In this document: positions 1 to 8,199 of the stretch, piece after piece
Numbering within the stretch: position 1 is the stretch's first letter
Layout: the number at the start of each line of letters is the position of its first letter
Assembly: GCA_024229515.1 (NCBI GenBank)
Contig: JAAESI010000024.1
Coordinates: 62,001 to 126,000, forward strand
DNA: 64,000 nt
DNA from: Pseudomonadota bacterium
GTDB lineage: Bacteria; Myxococcota_A; UBA796; UBA9615
Direction of reading: 5' to 3'
Program-made: the position numbers and the translations under genes
Notes under the pieces: model-generated
What the model saw: only the letters and a program-made list of their open reading frames with translations
What the model was told of the DNA's origin: nothing
Databases searched by the model: none

Positions 1-1
1 C

Positions 2-1366
2 GACCCGCGAGGGACCGCGCTGGCGATGACGATGGCGTTCTCGACCCTGAACGTCGGCCTCGTGGGGCTGCTGGCGCGCAAGCTCGTCTCCCCGTCGGCC
101 GCCTGGCTGGTCGGGCTCTGGCTGGTGTTCCAGCCCGAGATGGCGCTGTACGGCGCCTCGACCCTGCGCTCGCCGGTCTTCGCCTGCTTCGCCACCCTCG
201 GGCTCGCGGGGCTGCTGCACGCCCGTCGCGACAGCGGCTTCGGCTTCACCTCCCTCGCCTTTCTGACGCGGATGGAGGGGTTCTTCACCCTGTTCGCCCC
301 GGCGCTGTGGGCGTGGTCCCGCGAGCTCGGGCAGGGGCTGCGCGGTCTCGTCAAGCCGCTGGCCATCCTCGGGGGGGTGATGATCGGCTGGCAGCTCTAC
401 GTCACCCTCGGCCGGGGCGAGCGGGAGCTCTTCGTCTGGGCCCCGTTCTCCATCAACCTCGCCAACGCGGGGGACACCGACTTCGACTTCGTCGCCTGGC
501 TGACCGACGGCCTGCAGACCTCCTGGTGGCTGCTGACGTGGACCCTGCCGCGCAAGATCGGCTGGGCCTGGTGGCTGCTGATGGCGGGCGGTTCGTGGGC
601 GCTGTGGAGCGGCGGGACCCGGCCCGGCGGGCGCACCGTGCTGGCGTTCGCGGCCTTCGGGCTCGCGTTCTGGCTGGGCGAGGGGTTCGTCTCCCACCAC
701 GAGCCGAACCACAACCTCTACTGGACGTGGCTGCTGAACACGCTGCCCTTCTTCGCGCTCGCGGCGGCCGCGGGCTGGGGGTGGATCGAGCGCCGCATCG
801 AACCGGGCCCGCTCCGCACCGTCGCCTGGATCGCCATCGCCGCCTCCGCGATCCCGTTCTTCGCCAGCGAGACGAACTACCAGATGACCCGCGCGGAGCG
901 CTGGTACCGGCCGCAGCTGGAGATGTGCACCTGGCTGGAGGAGGAGACCCCGCCCGGCACCGGCGTGCTCGTCTCCTCGATCCCCGAGGTGTGGCTCAAA
1001 CGGCAGCCCACCGACCTGCGCATCTACTCATGGTGGACGCTGCCGGACGCGATCCGCCCCGAGCCGCCGCTCCCTCCCCTGCCCCCCGCGGAGTTCGCCC
1101 AGTTCCTCTCCGACGAGGAGATCGACTACGTCGTCTGGTTCTCCGAGGAGTGGACCGACTCGGCCAAGATCGCGCCGTGGATGATGACCGGCCAGAACAT
1201 GACGGTCGGCCCCATCGGCCTCACCGCCATCGCCACCGATCCCCTCCCCCCCGAGGGCTACGGCTGGATCCTCTACCTCGTCACCCAGACCGGCCGGCCG
1301 CAGCCCAAGGTGCCGCCGCCGTTCGGGCACGGGTTCGTGGGCGAGGGATTCGGAGGGGTGCCGTGA
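2..1366 (+). CDS. GT-C-type integral membrane protein, 5' partial
   Basis: The frame is open to the left edge, so the true start is probably outside the window; the first internal ATG is at 26. The protein has repeated hydrophobic segments through its first ~290 residues, followed by a soluble C-terminal part rich in Trp, Pro and Glu. This layout (many membrane helices, then a periplasmic domain) resembles lipid-linked-sugar glycosyltransferases of the ArnT/PMT type, and two similar proteins occur later in the window (28219 and 51473). No catalytic motif is certain because the N-terminus, where the acidic motif usually lies, is missing. The stop overlaps the GTG of the next gene (GTGA), so the two are probably co-translated. 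Substrate unknown. Confidence 0.6.
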   Translation, partial: DPRGTALAMTMAFSTLNVGLVGLLARKLVSPSAAWLVGLWLVFQPEMALYGASTLRSPVFACFATLGLAGLLHARRDSGFGFTSLAFLTRMEGFFTLFAPALWAWSRELGQGLRGLVKPLAILGGVMIGWQLYVTLGRGERELFVWAPFSINLANAGDTDFDFVAWLTDGLQTSWWLLTWTLPRKIGWAWWLLMAGGSWALWSGGTRPGGRTVLAFAAFGLAFWLGEGFVSHHEPNHNLYWTWLLNTLPFFALAAAAGWGWIERRIEPGPLRTVAWIAIAASAIPFFASETNYQMTRAERWYRPQLEMCTWLEEETPPGTGVLVSSIPEVWLKRQPTDLRIYSWWTLPDAIRPEPPLPPLPPAEFAQFLSDEEIDYVVWFSEEWTDSAKIAPWMMTGQNMTVGPIGLTAIATDPLPPEGYGWILYLVTQTGRPQPKVPPPFGHGFVGEGFGGVP

Positions 1367-1932
1367 TCAAGCTGCCCAAGGGCGCCGACCGGGGCGCCTA
1401 CGACGCAGCCGTGGCGGCGCTCGCGGCGGACGACCCGATCCCCCGCCTGCTCGAGTTGGCGGAGGCGTCCAAGCCAGCCCGCAAAGGCGTAGCGGCGGCG
1501 ATCGAAGACCAGACAGTCATCCGCGAAGCGCTCGCGGGACTGGGAGACGGAGACGCCGACGCGCCGCCGGAGAAGCTGCTGCGGCGGGCGCTGCGACGCG
1601 ACATCGCGGCCCAGGTGCGGACCAACCCGATCGTACGCAACGAGGCCTTCACGTGCGGTCACTGCGGTTTCGCGGTCCCCCCCGGCGACGGCTTCGTACG
1701 GAACCACTGCCCCCACTGCTTGCGCTCGGCTCACGTCGATGGCGATGTGCCCGGCGACCGAGCGGCGGCATGCGGCGGGCTGATGGACCCCGCGGGCTCC
1801 GAGATGCGGGGCGGCCTCTGGATCGTCACCCACCGATGCCGGCGGTGCGGGCACGAACGTCGCAACCGGCTGTACCCGGACGTGGCGACGGAGCCGGATC
1901 GCCTCGACGAGCTCCACCCACCCGGCGTTTGA
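1363..1932 (+). CDS. RNHCP domain zinc-ribbon protein
   Basis: Starts at GTG 1363 inside the stop of the upstream gene. After about 85 Ala/Arg-rich helical residues the RNHCP domain begins near residue 90 (RNEAFTCGHCG), followed by NHCPHC, a further Cys (AACGG) and a CRRCGHERRNR ribbon; together these give at least four CxxC-like metal-binding pairs. RNHCP proteins are small and widespread and their role is not established; nucleic-acid or zinc binding is only a guess. The last ~107 bp are antisense to the 3' end of the mrfB-like gene at 1826, an unusually long convergent overlap. The N-terminal extension is not part of the domain and I do not recognise it. Confidence 0.75.
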   Translation: MIKLPKGADRGAYDAAVAALAADDPIPRLLELAEASKPARKGVAAAIEDQTVIREALAGLGDGDADAPPEKLLRRALRRDIAAQVRTNPIVRNEAFTCGHCGFAVPPGDGFVRNHCPHCLRSAHVDGDVPGDRAAACGGLMDPAGSEMRGGLWIVTHRCRRCGHERRNRLYPDVATEPDRLDELHPPGV

Positions 1933-3259
1933 GCCGGTCCCGCCGCCGGTGAAGCTCCGGCAGCTCCGGTACGAACCGCGTTGCCGTCAGGCGGTCGAGC
2001 AGGTCTTCGATCAACTCCAGCGCCTCCGCCGGAAGGCCCAACCGCCACTCCAGGGCGATCGCGGCGCTGACCCAGGGGTCCAGATCCGCGGCGCCGGCGG
2101 CGCGCATCATCCGGCGCCACAGGACGACCGCCTCGTCGTGCCGGCCGACCCGCCGCAGGTGCTCCGCGAGCACCCCGTGAGCGCCGTACGCAACGGGATC
2201 GGCGGCGTTGTCACGGACCAGCAACCGGAGCACTTCCTCCCCCCGCTCGGCCTCCCCCCGCTCGATCAGCAGGCGGGCCGCGGCGACCAGCGCGCGCGGC
2301 TCCGGCAGCTTCGCGCCAGGGGCGTTCACGCACGCCACGAGGTGGGCCGCGAGCGTCAGCAGGGAGACCAGATCGATGGCGTTGTGGTCGAGCACGGGCG
2401 CCAGCAGTTGCTCCCGACCGGTGCGCAGGAACTCGAACCACCGCTCGGGCACCTCCGCCCCGCGCACTTCGGACTCGTGGCGGTGGACCCCCAGCCGCTT
2501 CTCCTCCAGCACCGACAGGCTGCTTCCGCCCAACGCCTTGGCGAACAGCCGGCGCGACGGGTGCAGCAGGTCCAGGTGCGGCATCGCGAGGATGGGATCC
2601 GGATCCATGCGGTTCATCGTGAACCGGTCCGCCATCACGTTGCGGTCGAACGACTTGCCGTTGAACGACACGAGGAACCGCTTCCGCTCCATCAGCTCGA
2701 CGAACAGGGTCAGCGCGGCGGCCTCCTCGGTCGGGTCGCGAAGCATGAACTGGTGCAGGGTCGCGGCGCCGTCGGCGTGCACCTCCAGGGCCCCGGACAG
2801 GAACGCCAGGTTCCCCGATCCGCCCAGCAGCCCGGTGGTCTCCAGATCGAAGAACAGCGCCTCGGTGGGGTCGAAGTCGGCCAGGTCGGCATCCCCGCTG
2901 AGCAGGACCGCGGCGGGGCCGTCCACCCGCAGTACGTCACCGATCGCGATGGACCCGTGGAGGTGTTCGGCGGGCCAGCGGTGCACTCCGTGGAGGCAGG
3001 CGGTTCCGGCCCGCGAGACCTCCGTGCGTTCGATGCGGGGAGGCTCCACCACCGGGCGGTTGACGTCCGTGCGGCGGAACGGCTTCACCAGGTACGGACG
3101 CTCCTTGGGGGCCTCTTCCCGAGGACGCGGACGCGACGGTCGGTGGAGCCGACGCAGACGCTGCAGCATCTCGCTGGGCGCCGCCTCCGGCTCGGGGTCG
3201 GGGGTCTTGCTGCGTGGATCGCCAATCTGGCGGCGCAGCCGGTCCTTGAGGCCGCTCAC
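1826..3259 (-). CDS. mrfB: MrfB/YprB-type DEDD exonuclease with TPR-like tail
   Basis: GTG start at 3259 overlaps the stop of the helicase gene (GTGA), so translation is coupled. Residues ~130-305 form a ribonuclease-H-like 3'-5' exonuclease fold: motif I FFDLETTG (136-143), motif II SFNGKSFD (198-205), motif III DHNAIDLVSL (291-300). A helical, TPR-like region follows to ~430. The first 60 residues are Arg/Pro-rich and likely disordered. In Bacillus subtilis the homologous pair YprA/YprB (MrfA/MrfB) repairs mitomycin C-type adducts independently of UvrABC; the same order and coupling here supports that role. The C-terminal ~35 residues lie in the antisense overlap with the RNHCP gene and may be poorly conserved. 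Confidence 0.85.
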   Translation of the reverse strand: MSGLKDRLRRQIGDPRSKTPDPEPEAAPSEMLQRLRRLHRPSRPRPREEAPKERPYLVKPFRRTDVNRPVVEPPRIERTEVSRAGTACLHGVHRWPAEHLHGSIAIGDVLRVDGPAAVLLSGDADLADFDPTEALFFDLETTGLLGGSGNLAFLSGALEVHADGAATLHQFMLRDPTEEAAALTLFVELMERKRFLVSFNGKSFDRNVMADRFTMNRMDPDPILAMPHLDLLHPSRRLFAKALGGSSLSVLEEKRLGVHRHESEVRGAEVPERWFEFLRTGREQLLAPVLDHNAIDLVSLLTLAAHLVACVNAPGAKLPEPRALVAAARLLIERGEAERGEEVLRLLVRDNAADPVAYGAHGVLAEHLRRVGRHDEAVVLWRRMMRAAGAADLDPWVSAAIALEWRLGLPAEALELIEDLLDRLTATRFVPELPELHRRRDRLKRRVGGARRGDPAPSPRPGTAGCDVRARTAGIGG

Positions 3260-5730
3260 GGGTGTGCGCTCCCGGAGCCCTCCTCGGCGATCTGAACCGG
3301 GCCCCGGCTCATGATCTCGATGGCCAGCTCCGGCCCTCGGGGACGCTTGATTCGGCCGCTGAGCCAGTCGCACAGATCCATGGCGACCGCCTTGGCGCAG
3401 TCCTCGACCTCGCCCAGCGGCCCGACGCAACTGGGGCACCCCGCCTCGCAGGTGCAGCCGACGATCTGGCCCCGCGCCTCCTCGATGAGGATGTGGCCGA
3501 TCTCGAACAGCTTCTCGCTGAAGCCGACCCCGCCGGGGATGTTGTCGTACAGGAACAGGGTCGGCCGCAGCAGACGCAGGTTGTCCCCCTCGATCGCCTC
3601 CCGCTTGCCGGTCGGCTGGAGCACGCGGCGGCCTCCGCGATCCAGGGCCGCCACCCACTCGTCCTCGGGATCGGCCAGCGACACGCCGAGGTCGCCGGAG
3701 TCGCACATCAGGTGCAGCGCCGCGAGCCCCTTGAGCACGCGCCCCAGCCCGAGCATGCCGTCGACCACGTCCAGACCCCGGTAGCCGGCGTCGGCCAGAT
3801 CCTCGCCGGACAGGCTCATCCACCACGACGTGGTGTGCAGCTCGACGTCCGGCAGGTGCACGTCGCCGTAGCCGCAGTTCTCCGAGGTGTAGAGCTTCAC
3901 CTTCTTGAACCCGACCGTCTTGCGGGCGACGTGGACCTCCCCGTGAGCCTTGGTGCCGGCGTTGCGCCAGGGCTCCTCCTCGAAGGTGTCGATGATGCGA
4001 ACCTTGCTGTAGCTCATGGCCGAGGTGAAGTGGTCCACATCGACGCGGCGGACGTAGGCCTTGCACTGGGGCCAGTCGAGGTGGTCGACCTGGTAGGGCT
4101 GGCTCTCGACCATGTAGATGGCGCCCTCGTGCACCACGGTCTGGGCCCCCAGGCGGTCGGTCTCGGCGATGACCCGGTCGCCCGCGGACGTGTCGATGAT
4201 GACGACGTTCTCGGGGTCGGCGCTGCGCAGGCTCACGCCGTCGGCGGGGTAGCTCTCGTCGCTCCAGTGCCAGGTGTTGTCCCGGTGGTGGGCGACGCCG
4301 GCCTCCTCGAGGAACTCCAGGATCTCGCCCAGATCCTCGGCCCCGAAGTCGTCCCCGTCACGGAACGGGAGCTCGTACAGGGAGCACTTGATGTGGCTCA
4401 CGAGCACCATCAGGTTGTCGGGGTCGATGCGGGCGTGCTCCGGCGCCGAGCCCATCAGCCAGTCCGGGTGCGTGATGACGAACTGGTCCAGCGGGCTGTT
4501 CCGCGCGATGAGGATCACCACCGAGCGCCGCTGCGCCCGCCCCGCGCGCCCGCCCTGCTGCCACATCGAGGCGACCGAGCCGGGGTAGCCCGCCAGCACC
4601 GCCACATCCAACTGCCCGATGTCGATGCCCAGCTCCAACGCGTTGGTGGAGACCACGCAGGTGACGTCGCCGTCGCGCAGCCCGCGCTCGACCTGCCGCC
4701 GCAGCCCCGGGAGGTAACCCCCGCGGTACGACGCGATCTTGTGGCCGGTGCCGGCCCGACGGCAGAAGCGGTCCTTGAGGTACCGGGACAGCACCTCGGT
4801 GTGGAGGCGGCTGCCGGTGAAGCAGATCGTCGGAATGTCCTGCTCGATGAACGGCGAGGCCAGCCGCAGCGCCTGGCTGAGCACGCCCTTGCGGATGCCC
4901 AGCTCCTCGTTGATCACCGGCGGGTTGTACAGCAGCACCTCCTTGGGCCCCGACGGCGCCCCGTTGTGCTCGGCGCCGATGACGGTGACCGGCCGCCCGA
5001 GCAGCCGTTCGGCGTGCTCCTCGGGGTTGGCGATGGTGGCGCTGCAGCAGATGAACTTGGGCCGTGAGCCGTAGAACTCACAGAGCCGCAGGAGCCGCCG
5101 GATCACGTTGGCGACGTGGCTCCCGAAGATGCCCCGGTACGTGTGGAGCTCGTCCAGGACGATGTACTCCAGGTCCTGCAGCACCTTCCGCCAGCGCGGG
5201 TGGTTGGGGAGGATCCCGGCGTGGAGCATGTCCGGGTTGCTCACGATCACGTGGCCCCGGGTCCGGACCGCCGTACGCGCATCCGCGGGCGTGTCGCCGT
5301 CGTAGGTGAACGTGCGCACGGGCACGTCCAGCTCGTCGATCAGCCGCTGCAGGGAGCCGACCTGGTCCTGCGCCAGCGCCTTGGTGGGGAACAGGTAGAA
5401 GGCCCGCGCCTCCGGCTTGCTCAGGATCGTCTGGAGGACCGGCAGGTGGTAGCAGAGGCTCTTGCCGCTGGCCGTCGGCGTCACCACGACCACGTCGTCG
5501 CCGGCGTGCACCGCGTCCAGGGCCATGCGCTGGTGCTTGTACAGCTCGTGGATGCCGACCTCCGTGAGCGCGTCGCGGAGCTTCTTGGGCACGTGGTCGG
5601 GGAACAGCTCCGTGCGCGCGTCGATGGCGTCGATCTCGAAGCTGGCAGTGAAGCAGTCCGCCGTCGGCGGCGTGCGCCGGAAGTCGCGGAGGATGCGTTC
5701 GACGGTCTGGTGACGGGGGATGTTTGGCAT
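3256..5730 (-). CDS. mrfA: MrfA/YprA-type DEAD/DEAH helicase with DUF1998 domain
   Basis: ATG at 5730 is chosen because family similarity begins at once (MPNIPRHQTVERIL). Length 824 residues. Walker A TPTASGKS is at 84-91, the DELH Walker B box at 193-196, and the helicase C domain contains STNALELGIDIG and QQGGRAGRAQR (motif VI). The C-terminal DUF1998 region carries a Cys cluster (CTCEAGCPSC), the zinc site expected of MrfA. It is the first gene of a two-gene operon with the exonuclease gene. Two perfect TGAAC-N4-GTTCA repeats lie 55-85 bp upstream of the start, suggesting DNA-damage (LexA-type) control. The assignment as DNA-adduct repair helicase follows the B. subtilis pair; the exact damage handled here is unknown. 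Confidence 0.9.
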   Translation of the reverse strand: MPNIPRHQTVERILRDFRRTPPTADCFTASFEIDAIDARTELFPDHVPKKLRDALTEVGIHELYKHQRMALDAVHAGDDVVVVTPTASGKSLCYHLPVLQTILSKPEARAFYLFPTKALAQDQVGSLQRLIDELDVPVRTFTYDGDTPADARTAVRTRGHVIVSNPDMLHAGILPNHPRWRKVLQDLEYIVLDELHTYRGIFGSHVANVIRRLLRLCEFYGSRPKFICCSATIANPEEHAERLLGRPVTVIGAEHNGAPSGPKEVLLYNPPVINEELGIRKGVLSQALRLASPFIEQDIPTICFTGSRLHTEVLSRYLKDRFCRRAGTGHKIASYRGGYLPGLRRQVERGLRDGDVTCVVSTNALELGIDIGQLDVAVLAGYPGSVASMWQQGGRAGRAQRRSVVILIARNSPLDQFVITHPDWLMGSAPEHARIDPDNLMVLVSHIKCSLYELPFRDGDDFGAEDLGEILEFLEEAGVAHHRDNTWHWSDESYPADGVSLRSADPENVVIIDTSAGDRVIAETDRLGAQTVVHEGAIYMVESQPYQVDHLDWPQCKAYVRRVDVDHFTSAMSYSKVRIIDTFEEEPWRNAGTKAHGEVHVARKTVGFKKVKLYTSENCGYGDVHLPDVELHTTSWWMSLSGEDLADAGYRGLDVVDGMLGLGRVLKGLAALHLMCDSGDLGVSLADPEDEWVAALDRGGRRVLQPTGKREAIEGDNLRLLRPTLFLYDNIPGGVGFSEKLFEIGHILIEEARGQIVGCTCEAGCPSCVGPLGEVEDCAKAVAMDLCDWLSGRIKRPRGPELAIEIMSRGPVQIAEEGSGSAHP

Positions 5731-5784
5731 CGGCGAGGGCTTCCGCTGGTGTGTGCTACATAGGGCCGACATCCCCACCCTACC

Positions 5785-5815
5785 TGAACTCCCGTTCATG
5801 GTGAACATGCGTTCA
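5785..5815. promoter_or_regulatory. Tandem TGAAC-N4-GTTCA operators (LexA/Cheo-box type)
   Basis: Two perfect inverted repeats, TGAAC-TCCC-GTTCA (5785-5798) and TGAAC-ATGC-GTTCA (5802-5815), start 17 bp apart in the divergent region between the helicase (start 5730) and the hydrolase (start 5798 or 5807). The core GAAC-N4-GTTC is the classic LexA box of Firmicutes and Actinobacteria and is also used in some other phyla. A weak -10-like TATGTA sits on the minus strand at 5757-5762, so a repressor here would cover the upstream promoter region of mrfAB. The second box includes a candidate hydrolase start codon. Confidence 0.7.
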
Positions 5816-6706
5816 ACTCAGCTGCAGCCGACGGCCCGCCAGGGCTTCGCCACCACCAACGACGGCCTCCAGGTCTACTGGCGGGTGCTTGGCGAGGGCG
5901 ATCCCGCGATCGTCTGCTGCAACGGGATCGGGGTCTCGACCTTCTTCTGGGAGTACCTGGTCCGCCACTTCGCGCCCGAGCACGCGGTGGTGGTGTGGGA
6001 CTACCGGGGCCACGGACGCAGCAGCCCGATCACCGAGCGGCACGACGTGTCGATCCGCCAGCACGCCCGCGATCTGGGCGCCGTCATCGACGCGCTGGAG
6101 TTGGACCGGCCGGTGCTCGCGGGCCACTCGATGGGGGCGCAGGTGATCCTGGAGCGCTACCGCCAGGACGCAGACAACGTGGGTGGCCTCGTCACGGTGC
6201 TTGGCACCTACGGCAACCCGCTGGACACCTTCCAGGACCTCGCCTTCTCCCGGCAGCTGTTCGATCTGGTGCTTCAGCTCACGGACAGCTTCCCCCGCGC
6301 GATGAACGTGATCGGTAAGTTCGGCGTCGCGGTCCCGGGGGCGTACGACCTCGGCAAGCTGCTCAAGTGGATCGACGGCGGGCGCCTGAGCCGGCACGAC
6401 CTCCGTCAGTACCTGCACCACCTCACCGCCATCGGCTTCCCCCTCTTCTTCCGCATGGCGCGGGAGATGGGTGAGCACTCGGCCCGGGACCTGCTCCCGG
6501 ACGTGCACGTGCCGGCGCTGGTGGTCGCCGCGGAGCTGGACGCGTTCACGCCCCCGCGGTTGAGCGAGGCGCTGAACGAGGCGCTGCCGGACAGCAAGAT
6601 CGTCTGGTTGGAGGGTGCGAGCCACGCCGGCATCGTCGAGCAGCCGGAGGTGATCAACGCCGCCGTCGAGCGCTTCCTCAGGGAGCGGGTGCTGCCGACG
6701 CGCTGA
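5798..6706 (+). CDS. Alpha/beta hydrolase
   Basis: Serine hydrolase fold protein. Nucleophile elbow GHSMGAQ (Ser about residue 111), oxyanion region CCNGIG, and the DYRGHGRSS segment of the strand 4 region are clear. The acid is probably in VVAAELDAFTPP and the catalytic His in EGASHAGIVEQ near the C-terminus. Possible starts are ATG 5798 and ATG 5807; both lie in or at the edge of the tandem operator, and neither has a strong ribosome-binding site. An ATG at 5720 in the same frame would overlap the helicase gene and is less likely. Substrate cannot be told; no signal peptide, so cytoplasmic. The 3' end overlaps the convergent TPR gene by 29 bp. Confidence 0.85.
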   Translation: MVNMRSTQLQPTARQGFATTNDGLQVYWRVLGEGDPAIVCCNGIGVSTFFWEYLVRHFAPEHAVVVWDYRGHGRSSPITERHDVSIRQHARDLGAVIDALELDRPVLAGHSMGAQVILERYRQDADNVGGLVTVLGTYGNPLDTFQDLAFSRQLFDLVLQLTDSFPRAMNVIGKFGVAVPGAYDLGKLLKWIDGGRLSRHDLRQYLHHLTAIGFPLFFRMAREMGEHSARDLLPDVHVPALVVAAELDAFTPPRLSEALNEALPDSKIVWLEGASHAGIVEQPEVINAAVERFLRERVLPTR

Positions 6707-7715
6707 CCTCGCCGCGGTCCCGCGGAGCCGACGCGGCTCCCTGGCGAACCTGGGAGGCCCACGCGATGGTGAGCCGCTGGTCGTGGGTGCAGGGGCAGTC
6801 CCCCGCCAGCTCCGTCGCCGCCGCAATCCATTCCTTCGCCGGATCGCCGCCCACGCGCGCGACCGCGGCACCGTAGATGTAGCCCCAGGCCTCCGCCGGG
6901 AGGTCCTCGCGCAAGGCGGCGGCCGCGGCCGAAGCTTCCACAATCTGGCCGGCTCCGATCTGGGCCTCCACCTTCACGAGGCGGGCCGCGAGGTTGTTCG
7001 GGTCCTCGGCGAGCAACGCGTCGGCCGACGCGATCGCTCCGACCAGGTCGCCTTGCAGCATCGCTACCTTGGCCCCCTGCGTGCGCAGCATCGGATCGGC
7101 AGCGTGCTCGCGCAGTCCGCGGCTCACGGCGGCCTTGGCGGGGCCGGGACGCCCCGAGGCGAGGTAGTGATCGGACAAGCCGACGAACTCCGCCGCCAGC
7201 GTCGGGGGGGCGTGGACGACCCGCTCCAGCAAGGAGGCGGCCTCCACGGGACGGCCCTGGGAGCGGCGGATCTCGGCGAGGGCGTAGTAGTGGTCCTCGC
7301 CGAACTCGTCGGCCTTCATCAGCCCGACCGCGCGCTGGAGCACGGCCCCGGCGAAGTCGACCTCGTCGGCTTCGACGAGGATGCGGCCCACCTGGGCGGA
7401 GACATCGGGGCGCTTGTCCACGAGCGCCTCGTCGGCCAACTCACGGGCGTGAGCGACGAACGAATCACGGTCTTGGCCGCGGCTCCCGTCCTCGTTTCGA
7501 GGGCTCACGCCGGAGGCCTCGTCGCGCAGCAGTTGGAGGGACCCGATCCAGGGATCGTCCTCGGCCGAAACGGTCGGCTCGGGCGCGTCCGGCAGCTGGT
7601 CCGGATTCGCGACCGCGTCCGGCGTCGGCGGGTCGGGGGCGGGTGAGCGAAGGAAGAAGATGGCAGCGAGGGCTACGAGCAGCCCCGCGCCGATGAGGAC
7701 GGCCTTGGTGTTCAC
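6678..7715 (-). CDS. Membrane-anchored TPR protein
   Basis: 345 residues. An N-terminal hydrophobic segment (about residues 5-23) is an uncleaved anchor or signal, followed by a Pro/Asp-rich linker (25-55) and then a long all-helical region with TPR-like alternation of small and bulky residues (for example LAEIRRSQGRPVEAASLLER). A CPC motif occurs near residue 310. TPR proteins act as scaffolds; no partner is visible beyond the SRPBCC gene immediately upstream, with which it shares an ATGA overlap (7712-7715). The tail is antisense to the end of the hydrolase gene over 29 bp. No specific family recognised. Confidence 0.7.
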   Translation of the reverse strand: MNTKAVLIGAGLLVALAAIFFLRSPAPDPPTPDAVANPDQLPDAPEPTVSAEDDPWIGSLQLLRDEASGVSPRNEDGSRGQDRDSFVAHARELADEALVDKRPDVSAQVGRILVEADEVDFAGAVLQRAVGLMKADEFGEDHYYALAEIRRSQGRPVEAASLLERVVHAPPTLAAEFVGLSDHYLASGRPGPAKAAVSRGLREHAADPMLRTQGAKVAMLQGDLVGAIASADALLAEDPNNLAARLVKVEAQIGAGQIVEASAAAAALREDLPAEAWGYIYGAAVARVGGDPAKEWIAAATELAGDCPCTHDQRLTIAWASQVRQGAASAPRDRGEVSASAAPAP

Positions 7716-8152
7716 GCAGCGGGTCCGTGCAGGGCCTCGGCGCGCTCCTTGAAGGCCTTCAACGTAGCCGGGAGGGTCTGACCGACGAGCCGGTTGACGA
7801 GGGTGCCAGGGAGGAAGACGTCGACGCTGACCTCGATGGAGTAGCTCGCGTGGGTCTTGCCGCCCTCAGCGTCCGTGAGGGTCCAGGTGCCGTTGTTGCG
7901 CTTGAACGGTCCCTCTACGAGCGTCCACTCCAGTCCGTTCTGCGCCTCCGTCTCGACGAGGCGGAGCACGTACTTGAGCTCTTTGACGAGGTTCAGCGTG
8001 AAGTGCGCATCCACGGCGTGACCGTCGCGGGAGACGACGCGAACCTCTTCCATGTCGGGGAGGAACTCGGGGTACTTCTCGTAGTCGGTGATGACCGAGT
8101 AGAAGTCACTCTGGGTGCAGTCGATTACGACAGTTGAGGTGGCGCCGGCCAT
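7712..8152 (-). CDS. SRPBCC (START-like) family protein
   Basis: Start ATG 8152 gives a 146-residue protein fitting one SRPBCC domain: the first strand TSTVVIDCTQSDFYSVITDYEKYPEFLPDM is characteristic, with the YPEFLPDM segment typical of the polyketide-cyclase/COQ10-like group, and the long C-terminal helix ends with LKAFKERAEALHG. These proteins bind hydrophobic ligands in a deep cavity; COQ10-type members chaperone quinones and RatA/PasT-like members have other roles. The ligand cannot be told here. It is the first gene of a two-gene operon with the TPR protein and is divergent from the acyltransferase gene, with 47 bp between them. Confidence 0.75.
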   Translation of the reverse strand: MAGATSTVVIDCTQSDFYSVITDYEKYPEFLPDMEEVRVVSRDGHAVDAHFTLNLVKELKYVLRLVETEAQNGLEWTLVEGPFKRNNGTWTLTDAEGGKTHASYSIEVSVDVFLPGTLVNRLVGQTLPATLKAFKERAEALHGPAA

Positions 8153-8199
8153 GGCGGCGGGATGGTAGCAGAGGCCCTCCTCGTGTACGGTCCATCGCC

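Noticed and set aside
1949-3295. Long plus-strand ORFs opposite mrfB
   Set aside because: They are antisense shadows typical of GC-rich DNA (Arg/Gln/Gly-rich, no domain). The same holds for the long plus-strand frames opposite mrfA (3262-5067), the 14026-16725 frame and the frame opposite DUF4175 (23280-26093).
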